From positions 588,441 through 652,440 of the forward strand of contig NZ_FQUV01000001.1 of NCBI RefSeq assembly GCF_900129235.1: a stretch of 64,000 bases of DNA. Reading direction: 5' to 3'. The position numbers were made by a program, and so were the translations under genes. Under the pieces are notes generated by a model, which did no database searches, had not been told where the DNA came from, and saw only the letters and a list, made by a program, of their open reading frames with translations. Source of the stretch: Litoreibacter ascidiaceicola (lineage in GTDB: Bacteria > Pseudomonadota > Alphaproteobacteria > Rhodobacterales > Rhodobacteraceae). Positions 17,750 through 25,076 of this stretch are shown here, piece by piece. Every line of letters starts with the position of its first letter. Position 1 is the stretch's first letter.

Positions 17750-18646
17750 TTAGGCGCTTTCAAGCAGACCTTTTTCAGCCGCCAATTCCCGCATTCGCTC
17801 TTGCAGCTTTTCGAAGGCGCGGACCTCGATTTGACGAATACGCTCCCGCGACACGTCATATTGGCCCGATAGTTCTTCCAGCGTGATCGGCTTGTCTTGC
17901 AGGCGGCGCTGGACAAGGATGTCCTTCTCGCGGTCGTTCAGCACTTCCATGGCCTCGGCCAGCAATTCGCGGCGCGTGTCCAACTCGTCCTTGGCCTCGT
18001 AGTCGCCAGCTTGGTCGGCGCTTTCGTCCTCAAGCCAGTCCTGCCACTGCGTCGCCCCTTCGCCATCGGCCGAGACAACCGCGTTCAGCGATGCGTCCCC
18101 GCCCGACATGCGCCGGTTCATTGAGATCACTTCTTTCTCGGTGACATTCAGGTCATTGGCAATGCGGGCCACGTTTTCAGGACGCAGGTCACCCTCTTCC
18201 AACGCGCCAATGCGGTTCTTTGCCTTACGCAGGTTGAAGAACAGCTTCTTTTGCCCGCTGGTCGTTCCCAGCTTGACCATCGACCACGACCGCAGGACAT
18301 ATTCCTGAATGGACGCGCGGATCCACCACATCGCGTAGGTCGCGAGGCGGAAGCCCTTCTCGGGGTCAAACTTCTTCACGGCCTGCATCAGGCCCACATT
18401 GGCCTCGGATATCACTTCCGCAACCGGCAGCCCGTAGCCGCGATAGCCCATGGCGATCTTGGCCGCGAGACGCAGGTGCGAGGTGACCATCTTATGCGCC
18501 GCTTCGGTGTCTTCGTCTTCCACCCAGCGCTTGGCCAGCATGTATTCTTCCTCAGGCTCCAGCATCGGGAACTTGCGGATTTCTTGCATATATCTGTTTA
18601 GACCTTGCTCCGGGCTCGGAGCTGGTAATCCAGTGTAATTCGCCAT
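17750..18646 (-). CDS. rpoH: RNA polymerase sigma-32 factor RpoH
   Basis: A 298-residue heat-shock sigma factor. Region 2 is complete (MLEPEEEYMLAKRW, SHLRLAAKIAMGYRGYGLPVAEVISEANVGLMQAVKKFDPEKGFRLATYAMWWIRASIQEYVLRSWS). It is followed by the RpoH box QKKLFFNLR, which distinguishes sigma-32 from other sigma-70 members, and a region 4 ending with [17 protein letters not shown]. It directs core polymerase to heat-shock promoters. Rhodobacterales often have two rpoH paralogues; position next to rluD is typical of the main one. AAGGGGGG precedes the ATG. A terminator follows. Confidence 0.97.
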   Translation of the reverse strand: MANYTGLPAPSPEQGLNRYMQEIRKFPMLEPEEEYMLAKRWVEDEDTEAAHKMVTSHLRLAAKIAMGYRGYGLPVAEVISEANVGLMQAVKKFDPEKGFRLATYAMWWIRASIQEYVLRSWSMVKLGTTSGQKKLFFNLRKAKNRIGALEEGDLRPENVARIANDLNVTEKEVISMNRRMSGGDASLNAVVSADGEGATQWQDWLEDESADQAGDYEAKDELDTRRELLAEAMEVLNDREKDILVQRRLQDKPITLEELSGQYDVSRERIRQIEVRAFEKLQERMRELAAEKGLLESA

Positions 18647-18825
18647 TGTGTCTTGCCCCCCTTAAAAGGTGTGCGTCGTCGGAACGTGAATATACGAGCA
18701 GGTTTCGCCCTACTCAAGTTTTTGGTGCGCACATACGCTGTGCGGGTTACTTATGAATTAATGTAGGAACTCGGGATTGGTTCCAAAAGGGTTATGTTAC
18801 GAGTATTCACATAAATGTCAGTGAA

Positions 18826-19848
18826 TCACCCCAATTCCTTCAAAAGTGCCTCGAAATCAGGCGGCAACGGTGCCTCAAATCGCAACATTTCGTGTGAAAC
18901 AGGATGTTCGAACCCAAGTGTAGCGGCATGAAGCGCTTGTCGCGGGAACTCCCGAATGGCCTCCAGAGCCGCTTCCGGAAGCGCGTTTTTGGCCAGTTTC
19001 CGTCGCCCTCCGTAAACCGGATCACCCACAAGTGAATGCCCCACATGGGCCATATGCACCCTGATCTGGTGAGTGCGCCCCGTTTCCAGCCAGCATTCCA
19101 GCAAGGACACCACCGCAGGCTTGCCGAACCGCTCCAACACCCGCGCGCGGGTGATCGCGTGGCGGCCCGCGTTTTTGACCACAGCCTGCCGCTGACGGTC
19201 GGTTTTGTGGCGCGCAAGGTTGGCAATCACCCGCAGGATGTTGCCCTGCTCGAACGCCACCCCCGGCAAGCCGTTGATCCGCGGGTCAGAGGCTTCGGGC
19301 ACGCCGTACACCAGCGCGTTGTAGCGCCGCTCGACCGTGTGTTTCTCGAACTGCTTGGCCAGTCCCTGATGCGCAATGTCGGTCTTGGCCACCACCAGCA
19401 GGCCGGAGGTTTCCTTGTCGATGCGGTGCACAATTCCCGGACGCTTCTCCCCACCGATCCCCGACAGGCTGTCGGCACAGTGATGCAGCAGCGCGTTCAC
19501 CAGCGTGCCATTGGGCGAGCCGGGGGCCGGATGTACCACCATACCCGCAGGCTTGTTCACTACGATCAGCGCGTCATCCTCGAAGATCACGTCCAGTGGA
19601 ATATCTTCGGCCACGGTGTTGTACTCTACCGCCTCGCCAATGGTCACCATCCACACCTGCCCCAGCGCGGCCTTGGTCTTCGGCTCCGTCACGACAGCCC
19701 CGTCAAGCGCCACCGCGCCCTGCTCGATCAGCTTCACAATGCGTGACCGGCTCAGCTGCGCCTCCACTGGCGCAAACAGGGCCAATGCCTTATCAAGACG
19801 CGCAGGCGGGGCGTCAGTGATCTCGACCGCGATAGTTTGAGGCGACAT
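18826..19848 (-). CDS. rluD: RluA-family 23S rRNA pseudouridine synthase (RluD-like)
   Basis: A 340-residue pseudouridine synthase. The N-terminus has an S4-like RNA-binding domain (ARLDKALALFAPVEAQLSRSRIVKLIEQGAV). The catalytic domain carries the HRIDKETSGLLVVAK motif with the catalytic Asp, preceded by VNKPAGMVVHPAPG and followed by LETGRTHQIRVHMAHVGHSLVGDPVYGG. RluD modifies helix 69 of 23S rRNA; assignment to RluD over RluC is by overall layout. The start ATG overlaps that of the divergent 19847 gene by two bases (both within CATG). There is no strong ribosome site on this strand. Confidence 0.94.
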   Translation of the reverse strand: MSPQTIAVEITDAPPARLDKALALFAPVEAQLSRSRIVKLIEQGAVALDGAVVTEPKTKAALGQVWMVTIGEAVEYNTVAEDIPLDVIFEDDALIVVNKPAGMVVHPAPGSPNGTLVNALLHHCADSLSGIGGEKRPGIVHRIDKETSGLLVVAKTDIAHQGLAKQFEKHTVERRYNALVYGVPEASDPRINGLPGVAFEQGNILRVIANLARHKTDRQRQAVVKNAGRHAITRARVLERFGKPAVVSLLECWLETGRTHQIRVHMAHVGHSLVGDPVYGGRRKLAKNALPEAALEAIREFPRQALHAATLGFEHPVSHEMLRFEAPLPPDFEALLKELG

Positions 19849-20161
19849 GGACAATGATCCCGAATTTCCGGCGGAAGAACCCGCCAACCTGAAGTTTCTG
19901 CGGCGGCTGGTAACAACCCTGACCGCAACGATGATTGTGGGCCTTGTAGTGATGATAACGCTGGTTGTCATCCGCTTGAACGCAAGCACCCCCGACCTTG
20001 CCCTGCCCGACTATATCGAGCTACCCAACGGCACCCGCGCAACCGCCTTCACGCAGGCCCCGAACTGGTATGCGGTGGTCACCGCCGACGACCGCATCCT
20101 GATTTTCAACCGCGACAGTGGCGAGCTGACACAGCAGATTTCCGTCAATTCACGCCCGTGA
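19847..20161 (+). CDS. One-TM membrane protein (possibly DUF6476), 104 aa
   Basis: A small bitopic membrane protein. An acidic cytoplasmic N-terminus and a basic patch (LKFLRRLV) are followed by a single transmembrane segment at about residues 24-44. A 55-residue periplasmic domain contains WYAVVTADDRILIFNRDSGELTQQI, which resembles a single beta-propeller-type strand pair. GAGG lies a few bases before the ATG. It is divergent from rluD, with start codons overlapping by two bases, so its ribosome site lies inside rluD. From memory it matches a Rhodobacterales family called DUF6476. Function unknown. Confidence 0.85.
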   Translation: MDNDPEFPAEEPANLKFLRRLVTTLTATMIVGLVVMITLVVIRLNASTPDLALPDYIELPNGTRATAFTQAPNWYAVVTADDRILIFNRDSGELTQQISVNSRP

Positions 20162-20282
20162 ATAAACTGTTCACTACCGTAAGGCGTTGAAAGAAAGGCA
20201 GATAAATTCGTTGCCAGATCTACAATCTAGGCGCATCCTGAATGGGCATTTTAAGCACTAAATTGAACATTTGGATTGTACC

Positions 20283-21764
20283 ATGGAAGACATCTGGCAG
20301 CTTGGCGCGGCCAGCGGGGCCTCCGACCAACATGCCGCTGCCACAGAACCAAGCGGTAAGGTTGACCTGATTTCGGATCTGGAACCGCTCGACGCGCAAA
20401 CTGAAGAGACCGACCGTAAGTCCGTGCCCGACACGCTGGCTGCGCTCCTTTTCGGGGCGGTAGACGATGTCGAGATGCCGACCTTCACCATTCTGGATGC
20501 CGCGAAAATCACGGATCTGCCCGAAATTCTGACCGGCTCCGGCTTGGATCACCAATGTCTGTTTGTCGGCGACGCGTTAGAAGAGTTGGGCCATGTCGCC
20601 CCGTGGATTGTCCGGCTGGAGGACGACAACAGCTTCACCCGCAGCCTGTTCACGCTGACCGACCCGCCCAGCCCTTGGACCCATTGGTCCAAAGACGCAG
20701 GCATCTACCTGCGCTCGACCGCCTCCCTTGCGGACCTGTGCGCCCATTTTCGCAAGTTCACCAAAGTGCGCATGGACGGCGTGCCCGACGGCGACCGCAC
20801 GCAATGGCAATACTTCCGCTTTTATGACCCAGAGCAAGCCACGCTCTATTTCAACGCGATCCGCGCGTGGCCCGACCGCATGGCGCAGTTCTACCGCCTG
20901 CATGACGGCACGCTGGTCGACCGGATCATCACGCTGTCTTCGGTCGCCGCCACCGCGCATATCTTCGCGCCCGATCCGGAGACATTGCCCGCAGAGCGCC
21001 CGGCTGCCTTCGTGTTTCAAAGCCGCGATGCGCATGTCTTCGCCTCCGCCCGCCGCCCCCGTTTCCGGCAGGAACTGGCCGAATGGCTGCTGCGCATGGA
21101 CGAACCACGCTTCAAGCCGTTCTCCGAAGACCAGCTCTATGCCCTCGTTGATCACGGCCTGAGGGAGGGCGACGCGTTAAAGTTCACCTTCAAAGAGGAA
21201 TACGTCTACCTGCTGTATATGATGAGCTATTTCGGCGGGTGGTTTCATAAATCAGGCCGTATGCCCGAGATTAGCAGGATACTGGTCGAAGACGGCCGCG
21301 CCCGCCGCGCGAACTTGGAACCCGCCTTCCTGCGCGCCCATTCAGACCTGATGGGCGATGCGGACGTGACCTATCGCAACTGGGCGAAGCTCTTTACGCA
21401 GCTGGATGGCCACCTGACCAAGGCAGGCGGTTGGTCACGCTTCAACCCCGACACCGCGCGCCAGTTGATCATGACTGCAACCCCACATCTTGGCGACGAA
21501 GACCGCGCGCGGCTCGACGAATTTTTACGGCGCGTCGAGTACGATTGTGACGCCCGCAAGGTGACACACCCCTCTGCGCGCGGGGTCGTGCTGCTGTTTT
21601 CATACACAATGGGCCACGCGTTCTTCGAGGACCCGCTGTTTCCGTGGGCCATAGAGCTGGCCGCCGAGCACGACACCCTAGAGCCCGCCCTGCCCGCTAT
21701 CGCAGACTATGCAATGAAACGCGGGCGCAAGATGCTCGCTGATTTCCAGAAGGGAGCCGCCTGA
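20283..21764 (+). CDS. DUF4123 protein, probable T6SS effector adaptor
   Basis: A 493-residue cytoplasmic protein. Residues about 68-195 match DUF4123 (Tap/Tec): FTILDAAK, CLFVGDALEELGHVAPWIVRL, the WSKDAGIYLRSTASLADLCAHFRKF segment and FRFYDPEQATLYFNAI. DUF4123 proteins are chaperones that load a cognate effector onto VgrG or PAAR of a type VI secretion system. The remaining 300 residues are unique, helix-rich and likely bind the cargo. The first 65 residues are acidic and disordered. The next gene, a putative metalloprotease, begins one base after the stop. No VgrG, Hcp or PAAR gene is in the window, so this is an orphan cassette. A TTG start at 20271 is possible; ATG 20283 is preferred. 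Confidence 0.85.
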   Translation: MEDIWQLGAASGASDQHAAATEPSGKVDLISDLEPLDAQTEETDRKSVPDTLAALLFGAVDDVEMPTFTILDAAKITDLPEILTGSGLDHQCLFVGDALEELGHVAPWIVRLEDDNSFTRSLFTLTDPPSPWTHWSKDAGIYLRSTASLADLCAHFRKFTKVRMDGVPDGDRTQWQYFRFYDPEQATLYFNAIRAWPDRMAQFYRLHDGTLVDRIITLSSVAATAHIFAPDPETLPAERPAAFVFQSRDAHVFASARRPRFRQELAEWLLRMDEPRFKPFSEDQLYALVDHGLREGDALKFTFKEEYVYLLYMMSYFGGWFHKSGRMPEISRILVEDGRARRANLEPAFLRAHSDLMGDADVTYRNWAKLFTQLDGHLTKAGGWSRFNPDTARQLIMTATPHLGDEDRARLDEFLRRVEYDCDARKVTHPSARGVVLLFSYTMGHAFFEDPLFPWAIELAAEHDTLEPALPAIADYAMKRGRKMLADFQKGAA

Positions 21765-21765
21765 C

Positions 21766-22611
21766 ATGTGCGCAACAACTGGCACCACCCCATCCGGCAC
21801 CCCACCCGGTTCTCCTCCCGGCGGCTCGTCCGGTGGCACGGGCCTGTGCTGCGATTGCCCGGCCGAGGACGACTTCACAACCGACGGCAACGGCACCTAT
21901 TATTCCTCGCCGATGGACGACCCTAGCTGGCCCTTGAACAACAAGGCTCACATCAAGATCGAAAGAAGCGGGAAATCAGGGACCGTAACGGTGACCAAGA
22001 CGTTCGAGCTGTCCTACACCAACGGCGCTGAAACCGACGAAGCCGGGAATGGCGCCAAAGTCAAAAGCGCGATCACCAAGGCTTTTGGCACATGGGAGTC
22101 CAAGGCTGGTAGCTACAAAATTCAGGTGGAGCAGCCCGGTTGCCCGAAACAAAAGCTCAAAATCAAGTTCAAAAGCAGCGAGGTTGCCAGCGCGCCGGAT
22201 ATTGCCATCGACGTCGACGGCACGGCCGACGATCCCGCAGATCCTCTGCGCAGCTATGTGGAGGAAGGCACCGCGATGACTTTTTACGTCACCGCAGCCG
22301 ACATTGAATGGACCATGATCCACGAATTGGGCCACACCTTGGGCCTGCCAGATGAATACAGCTACGACCGCCCGACAAACACCGCGCCGGTGCTGACCTA
22401 CAAAGGGGCAAGTGATCCGGACGAATCCGTGACATTGTCTGCGTCTGCGATCCCCCCCGACGATCCGGCTCAATTTGCCTTCGACAACACGACCGTAATG
22501 GGACAGGACAGCGACACCACTCATCCAAAATACCTTTATTACTGGATCGCGATTGAAGTCGACCGTATCCTCCGCTCCGAGGGAGTGATCGCCGTTGTCA
22601 AAGTCGTTTAA
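21766..22611 (+). CDS. Putative zinc metalloprotease effector (HExxHxxGxxDE)
   Basis: A 281-residue protein with no signal peptide. The first 27 residues are Gly/Pro/Ser/Thr-rich and disordered, then come clustered cysteines (LCCDCP). The C-terminal half contains His186-Glu187-L-G-His190-T-L-G-L-P-Asp196-Glu197-Y, an extended HExxHxxGxxDE zinc site like those of metzincin-type and polymorphic-toxin metallopeptidases. A later NTTVMGQDSD may supply the turn beneath the active site. It is coupled to the DUF4123 gene (one-base gap) and overlapped by a lipoprotein gene. The inference is a T6SS-type effector that attacks envelope proteins of rivals. No PAAR or VgrG domain is seen. The family is not one I recognise by name. 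Confidence 0.72.
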   Translation: MCATTGTTPSGTPPGSPPGGSSGGTGLCCDCPAEDDFTTDGNGTYYSSPMDDPSWPLNNKAHIKIERSGKSGTVTVTKTFELSYTNGAETDEAGNGAKVKSAITKAFGTWESKAGSYKIQVEQPGCPKQKLKIKFKSSEVASAPDIAIDVDGTADDPADPLRSYVEEGTAMTFYVTAADIEWTMIHELGHTLGLPDEYSYDRPTNTAPVLTYKGASDPDESVTLSASAIPPDDPAQFAFDNTTVMGQDSDTTHPKYLYYWIAIEVDRILRSEGVIAVVKVV

Positions 22612-23230
22612 AGCAACCCTAGCAGCCGCTTTTTTGCTGCTGACCATGACCTCCTGTATGGGGAATTCCAAAATGCCCGAGACCTGCGAAATGAAACTCG
22701 AAGCCCTGACCACCCAGCAAGCTGGTCCGCTTGAACTTTCGGTAATTGCGTCGCGACAATTGTGCATTGTGCAGGGCAAGCCCTTTGATCCGCGCCCTTA
22801 TGCGGCGCGGCTGCAAGTCACGAACAAAAGCACGAGCCCGATTGAGGTGACTTACCCGTCCGGCGCGATTGCCCAGCGGGCCTTCACCCAAACTGAAGTG
22901 GTTGAAATGCTGGCGGGGCAAACACCAACCCGTCACAAGGCGAAAATTCGCAGGCCCCCTGTTAATCCTGCCAAAGTTCGCGAAGAAAAGGTATCACTTG
23001 CGCCGGGGGCGTCGCACGTCATTCCGGGCACTCCCAGCCACATGCTTCCGATCGCCAAGATGGCAGTCAACGGCGTTGCTTACGACGGCGGGGACGTGAG
23101 CGAGCCGGACCAATGGCTCCGGCGGTTCGAGCTGACCTACACGTCCGGTTTCAGCGCCGACGGGGCACGGGTACAAGTGCCTCTCACCATTCCGCTCGAA
23201 ATCGTGCTTACGCCGAAACTCGAGGAGTAA
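22595..23230 (+). CDS. Lipoprotein, candidate immunity protein
   Basis: A 211-residue predicted lipoprotein starting at TTG 22595, nine bases after GAGGGAG and overlapping the end of the metalloprotease gene by 17 bases. The signal sequence (FKATLAAAFLLLTMTSC) has its lipobox cysteine at residue 21. The mature part is beta-rich, with Ig-like strands (YAARLQVTNKSTSPIEVTYPSG and the C-terminal FELTYTSG..VQVPLTIPLEIVL). An envelope-anchored protein co-translated with a putative toxin is the usual arrangement for a periplasmic immunity protein. That function is inferred only from this layout. It could instead be a structural partner. It ends 28 bases before the 3' end of tRNA-His. Confidence 0.72.
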   Translation: MSKSFKATLAAAFLLLTMTSCMGNSKMPETCEMKLEALTTQQAGPLELSVIASRQLCIVQGKPFDPRPYAARLQVTNKSTSPIEVTYPSGAIAQRAFTQTEVVEMLAGQTPTRHKAKIRRPPVNPAKVREEKVSLAPGASHVIPGTPSHMLPIAKMAVNGVAYDGGDVSEPDQWLRRFELTYTSGFSADGARVQVPLTIPLEIVLTPKLEE

Positions 23231-23258
23231 TCAGCGTCATCCTGTCAAATCGGGGGGA

Positions 23259-23335
23259 TGGTACCGCCTCCCCGGCTTGAACGGGGGACCCCTGGTTCCA
23301 CAAACCAGTGCTCTAACCAACTGAGCTAAGGCGGC
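23259..23335 (-). tRNA. tRNA-His (GTG)
   Basis: A complete 77-nt cloverleaf on the minus strand with encoded CCA. The anticodon arm is CTGGT-TTGTGGA-ACCAG, giving anticodon GTG. The T-arm GTTCAAG is present. The acceptor is GCCGCCT paired with AGGCGGT, so the first pair is G1-U72, with discriminator A73 and no encoded G at position -1 (a T is there). This is the alphaproteobacterial tRNA-His type. Confidence 0.97.
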
Positions 23336-23499
23336 ACACTGCGTGGGATTTACCCATAGGGACGCGCGATTGCAAGACCGCTAAAGCGATTAATTCCGCT
23401 TAAAGTGAAAGTTCGATCCCTGCCCGACCGTGTCCTGCCCCCTTGCCTCACAGCCGCATCAGGGATACCTCAAGACCCAGCCAAGGCAAAGAGGGTCCA

Positions 23500-23700
23500 A
23501 TGGGTATCAACAGCGAAAGCGAAATTGCGGGCAACCTGCAAATCGGTCCGACCACCGACGGGATGGTGCGCATCTATGTCGAGGCGGACGGTATCGAGTT
23601 GCCCTTCGACTTTGACCCCGAAGAGGCCGAGGAAATCGCCGAAGAAATTCGCGCGGCCGCTCAGGGCGCCCGCGCGATCAACAAAGGCAAGAAGCGCTAG
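23500..23700 (+). CDS. Small acidic protein (possibly DUF6324), 66 aa
   Basis: A 66-residue soluble protein. It opens MGINSESEIAGNLQIGPTTDG, has a short beta-rich stretch (VRIYVEADGIELPFDF), then a Glu-rich amphipathic helix (PEEAEEIAEEIRAAAQGAR) and a basic tail ending KGKKR. An in-frame upstream ATG at 23443 exists, but the one at 23500 follows GAGGG and gives a clean family-like start. It resembles a short conserved Rhodobacterales protein I recall as DUF6324. Its stop overlaps the stop of the convergent vWA gene. Function unknown. Confidence 0.8.
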   Translation: MGINSESEIAGNLQIGPTTDGMVRIYVEADGIELPFDFDPEEAEEIAEEIRAAAQGARAINKGKKR

Positions 23701-24995
23701 TTTACGCAAACACCATTGCGGTAGCTGCCCACCGTGCGCACCACTTTGGACGGGGCCGCCTCTATGCGCCGCCCCGATAGCTCCGAACGCAGCACACGGC
23801 TCACCAGATCAGACAGCGCGGTGACGCGGTAGCACGACACCGTCGGCTCCATATGCCCGTAGCCGACGCCACTGTCGTCGGTCAGGAACATATACCGCCC
23901 GCCGGTCTGCACCGCCGCTTGGCGCATCAGGTACTCCGCCTCCGGTCCCACGCCGCTGGCCCCCAGCCCGAACACCTGCACACCTTTCGCCGCTGCCGTG
24001 CGGGCGGCTTGCAGGTAGGCCTTCGCACGGTGGTCATGCTCCGGCGCGTCGGCGACGTGGATCATCAACCGCTCGCCCTTGCCATTGCGCCACTGCATGC
24101 CAGCAGCCGACGCCAAAGCCCGTGCCGCCGCTTCGGGATAGTCGCCCCCGCCGCCCGCAGACTGCGCACGCAGCCAACCCTGCATCTGCGATTGTTTCTT
24201 GGTGAACCCGTAATTCTTCACCACATAGGCATCCCCGTCATCGCGGTAGACCACCAAGCCATAGCGGATATCGACCCCCGGTGCGGCCCGCTTGGCCTGA
24301 CGCACGAGGCCCTTTAATTCCTTGGTCAACCACGCCAATTCGTCCGCCATGGACCCCGTTGTGTCGACAACGAATGCCAGATCCAGAAACTCTGGCGACC
24401 ACTTCCCGTTAAACGGAAGTTGCACCTGCGCGCGTTGCCCAGTTCTCAGCCGCTGCACCATCGGCGCGCCTTGCCCGTCAGGGATCGCGCGCAGCTCCAC
24501 CTCGCGTAGACGCCCCGCCCCAAGGCTCGCCGGAAAGATCGAGATCATGCCGTCCACGCCGGAATAACCCGAATAAAACGGCTCTGCAGCACCGGGTTTG
24601 CGCAACGTGACACGCACACCGGGGGCCGCTTTGCCATCCGCCCCGCGCAACTGCGCCAATACCGGCGTCGCCAGATTTGCCATCGGCAGCTTTAATTCCT
24701 TGCGGGACTTCGCTTGATAGCGGGAAAATGCCGCGAGGTTCAGCGCGTCGTCAATGTCGCCTGCCGTAATCACACCACGTCGCGCAGCACCTTGATGGGA
24801 CGGCACAGGAACCGGCAGCGGTCTTGGGGCAATCGTCGTGCTGACCTTGGCACTTGGGGCGGCTTCGGCTGAGACCGATGGCTCCGCCAAGACCGGCTCT
24901 ACGATCACAACTTCTTCCTCAATTCCTCCGGCGCAGGCGGCCAGAAATGTTGCAGCCAAAAGGGCTGCGCGGGGGGCTGAAAATATCTTGGTCAT
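23697..24995 (-). CDS. von Willebrand factor A lipoprotein with EEEVVIxEP motif
   Basis: A 432-residue lipoprotein. The lipobox F-L-A-A-C has its cysteine at residue 21, followed immediately by EEEVVIVEPVLAEP, then a Pro/Ala-rich linker, a beta domain of about 100 residues (GVRVTLRKPGAAEPFYSG), and a vWA domain from about residue 203. The metal site reads VVDTTGSMADE (Asp211-x-Thr-x-Ser, a Thr variant of DxSxS). Further vWA features include GLVVYRDDGDAY and GGGGDYPEAAARAL. GGAG precedes the ATG. It is divergent from a DUF6502 regulator with two operators between. The same post-cysteine motif occurs in the lipoprotein at 25820-26017, so both sides of this promoter encode related tails. Likely an envelope-surface adhesion or scaffold protein. 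Confidence 0.9.
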   Translation of the reverse strand: MTKIFSAPRAALLAATFLAACAGGIEEEVVIVEPVLAEPSVSAEAAPSAKVSTTIAPRPLPVPVPSHQGAARRGVITAGDIDDALNLAAFSRYQAKSRKELKLPMANLATPVLAQLRGADGKAAPGVRVTLRKPGAAEPFYSGYSGVDGMISIFPASLGAGRLREVELRAIPDGQGAPMVQRLRTGQRAQVQLPFNGKWSPEFLDLAFVVDTTGSMADELAWLTKELKGLVRQAKRAAPGVDIRYGLVVYRDDGDAYVVKNYGFTKKQSQMQGWLRAQSAGGGGDYPEAAARALASAAGMQWRNGKGERLMIHVADAPEHDHRAKAYLQAARTAAAKGVQVFGLGASGVGPEAEYLMRQAAVQTGGRYMFLTDDSGVGYGHMEPTVSCYRVTALSDLVSRVLRSELSGRRIEAAPSKVVRTVGSYRNGVCVN

Positions 24996-25011
24996 GGGGG
25001 TACTCCATTTA

Positions 25012-25028
25012 ATGTGTATTTTGCACAT
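25012..25028. promoter_or_regulatory. Operator copy 1, vWA/DUF6502 divergent promoter
   Basis: ATGTGTATTTTGCACAT, an ATGTGY-N5-GCRCAT palindrome. Paired with the copy at 25060-25076, 48 bases away, it lies between the divergent vWA lipoprotein and DUF6502 genes. Confidence 0.6.
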
Positions 25029-25059
25029 ATTTCAAATCCACTTGCTCCCGTCAAGAAAA

Positions 25060-25076
25060 ATGTGCATATTGCGCAT
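25060..25076. promoter_or_regulatory. Operator copy 2, overlapping the DUF6502 start
   Basis: ATGTGCATATTGCGCAT matches the first copy in the ATGTGY-N5-GCRCAT pattern. It ends exactly at the base before the ATG at 25077, so bound protein would cover the start site. No separate ribosome site is visible for that gene. Confidence 0.6.

Noticed and set aside
20162..23261. tRNA-His as an integration site for the DUF4123 cassette
   Set aside because: The cassette ends 28 bases from the tRNA 3' end, but no copy of the tRNA end was found at the other border (20162-20282), and there is no integrase.
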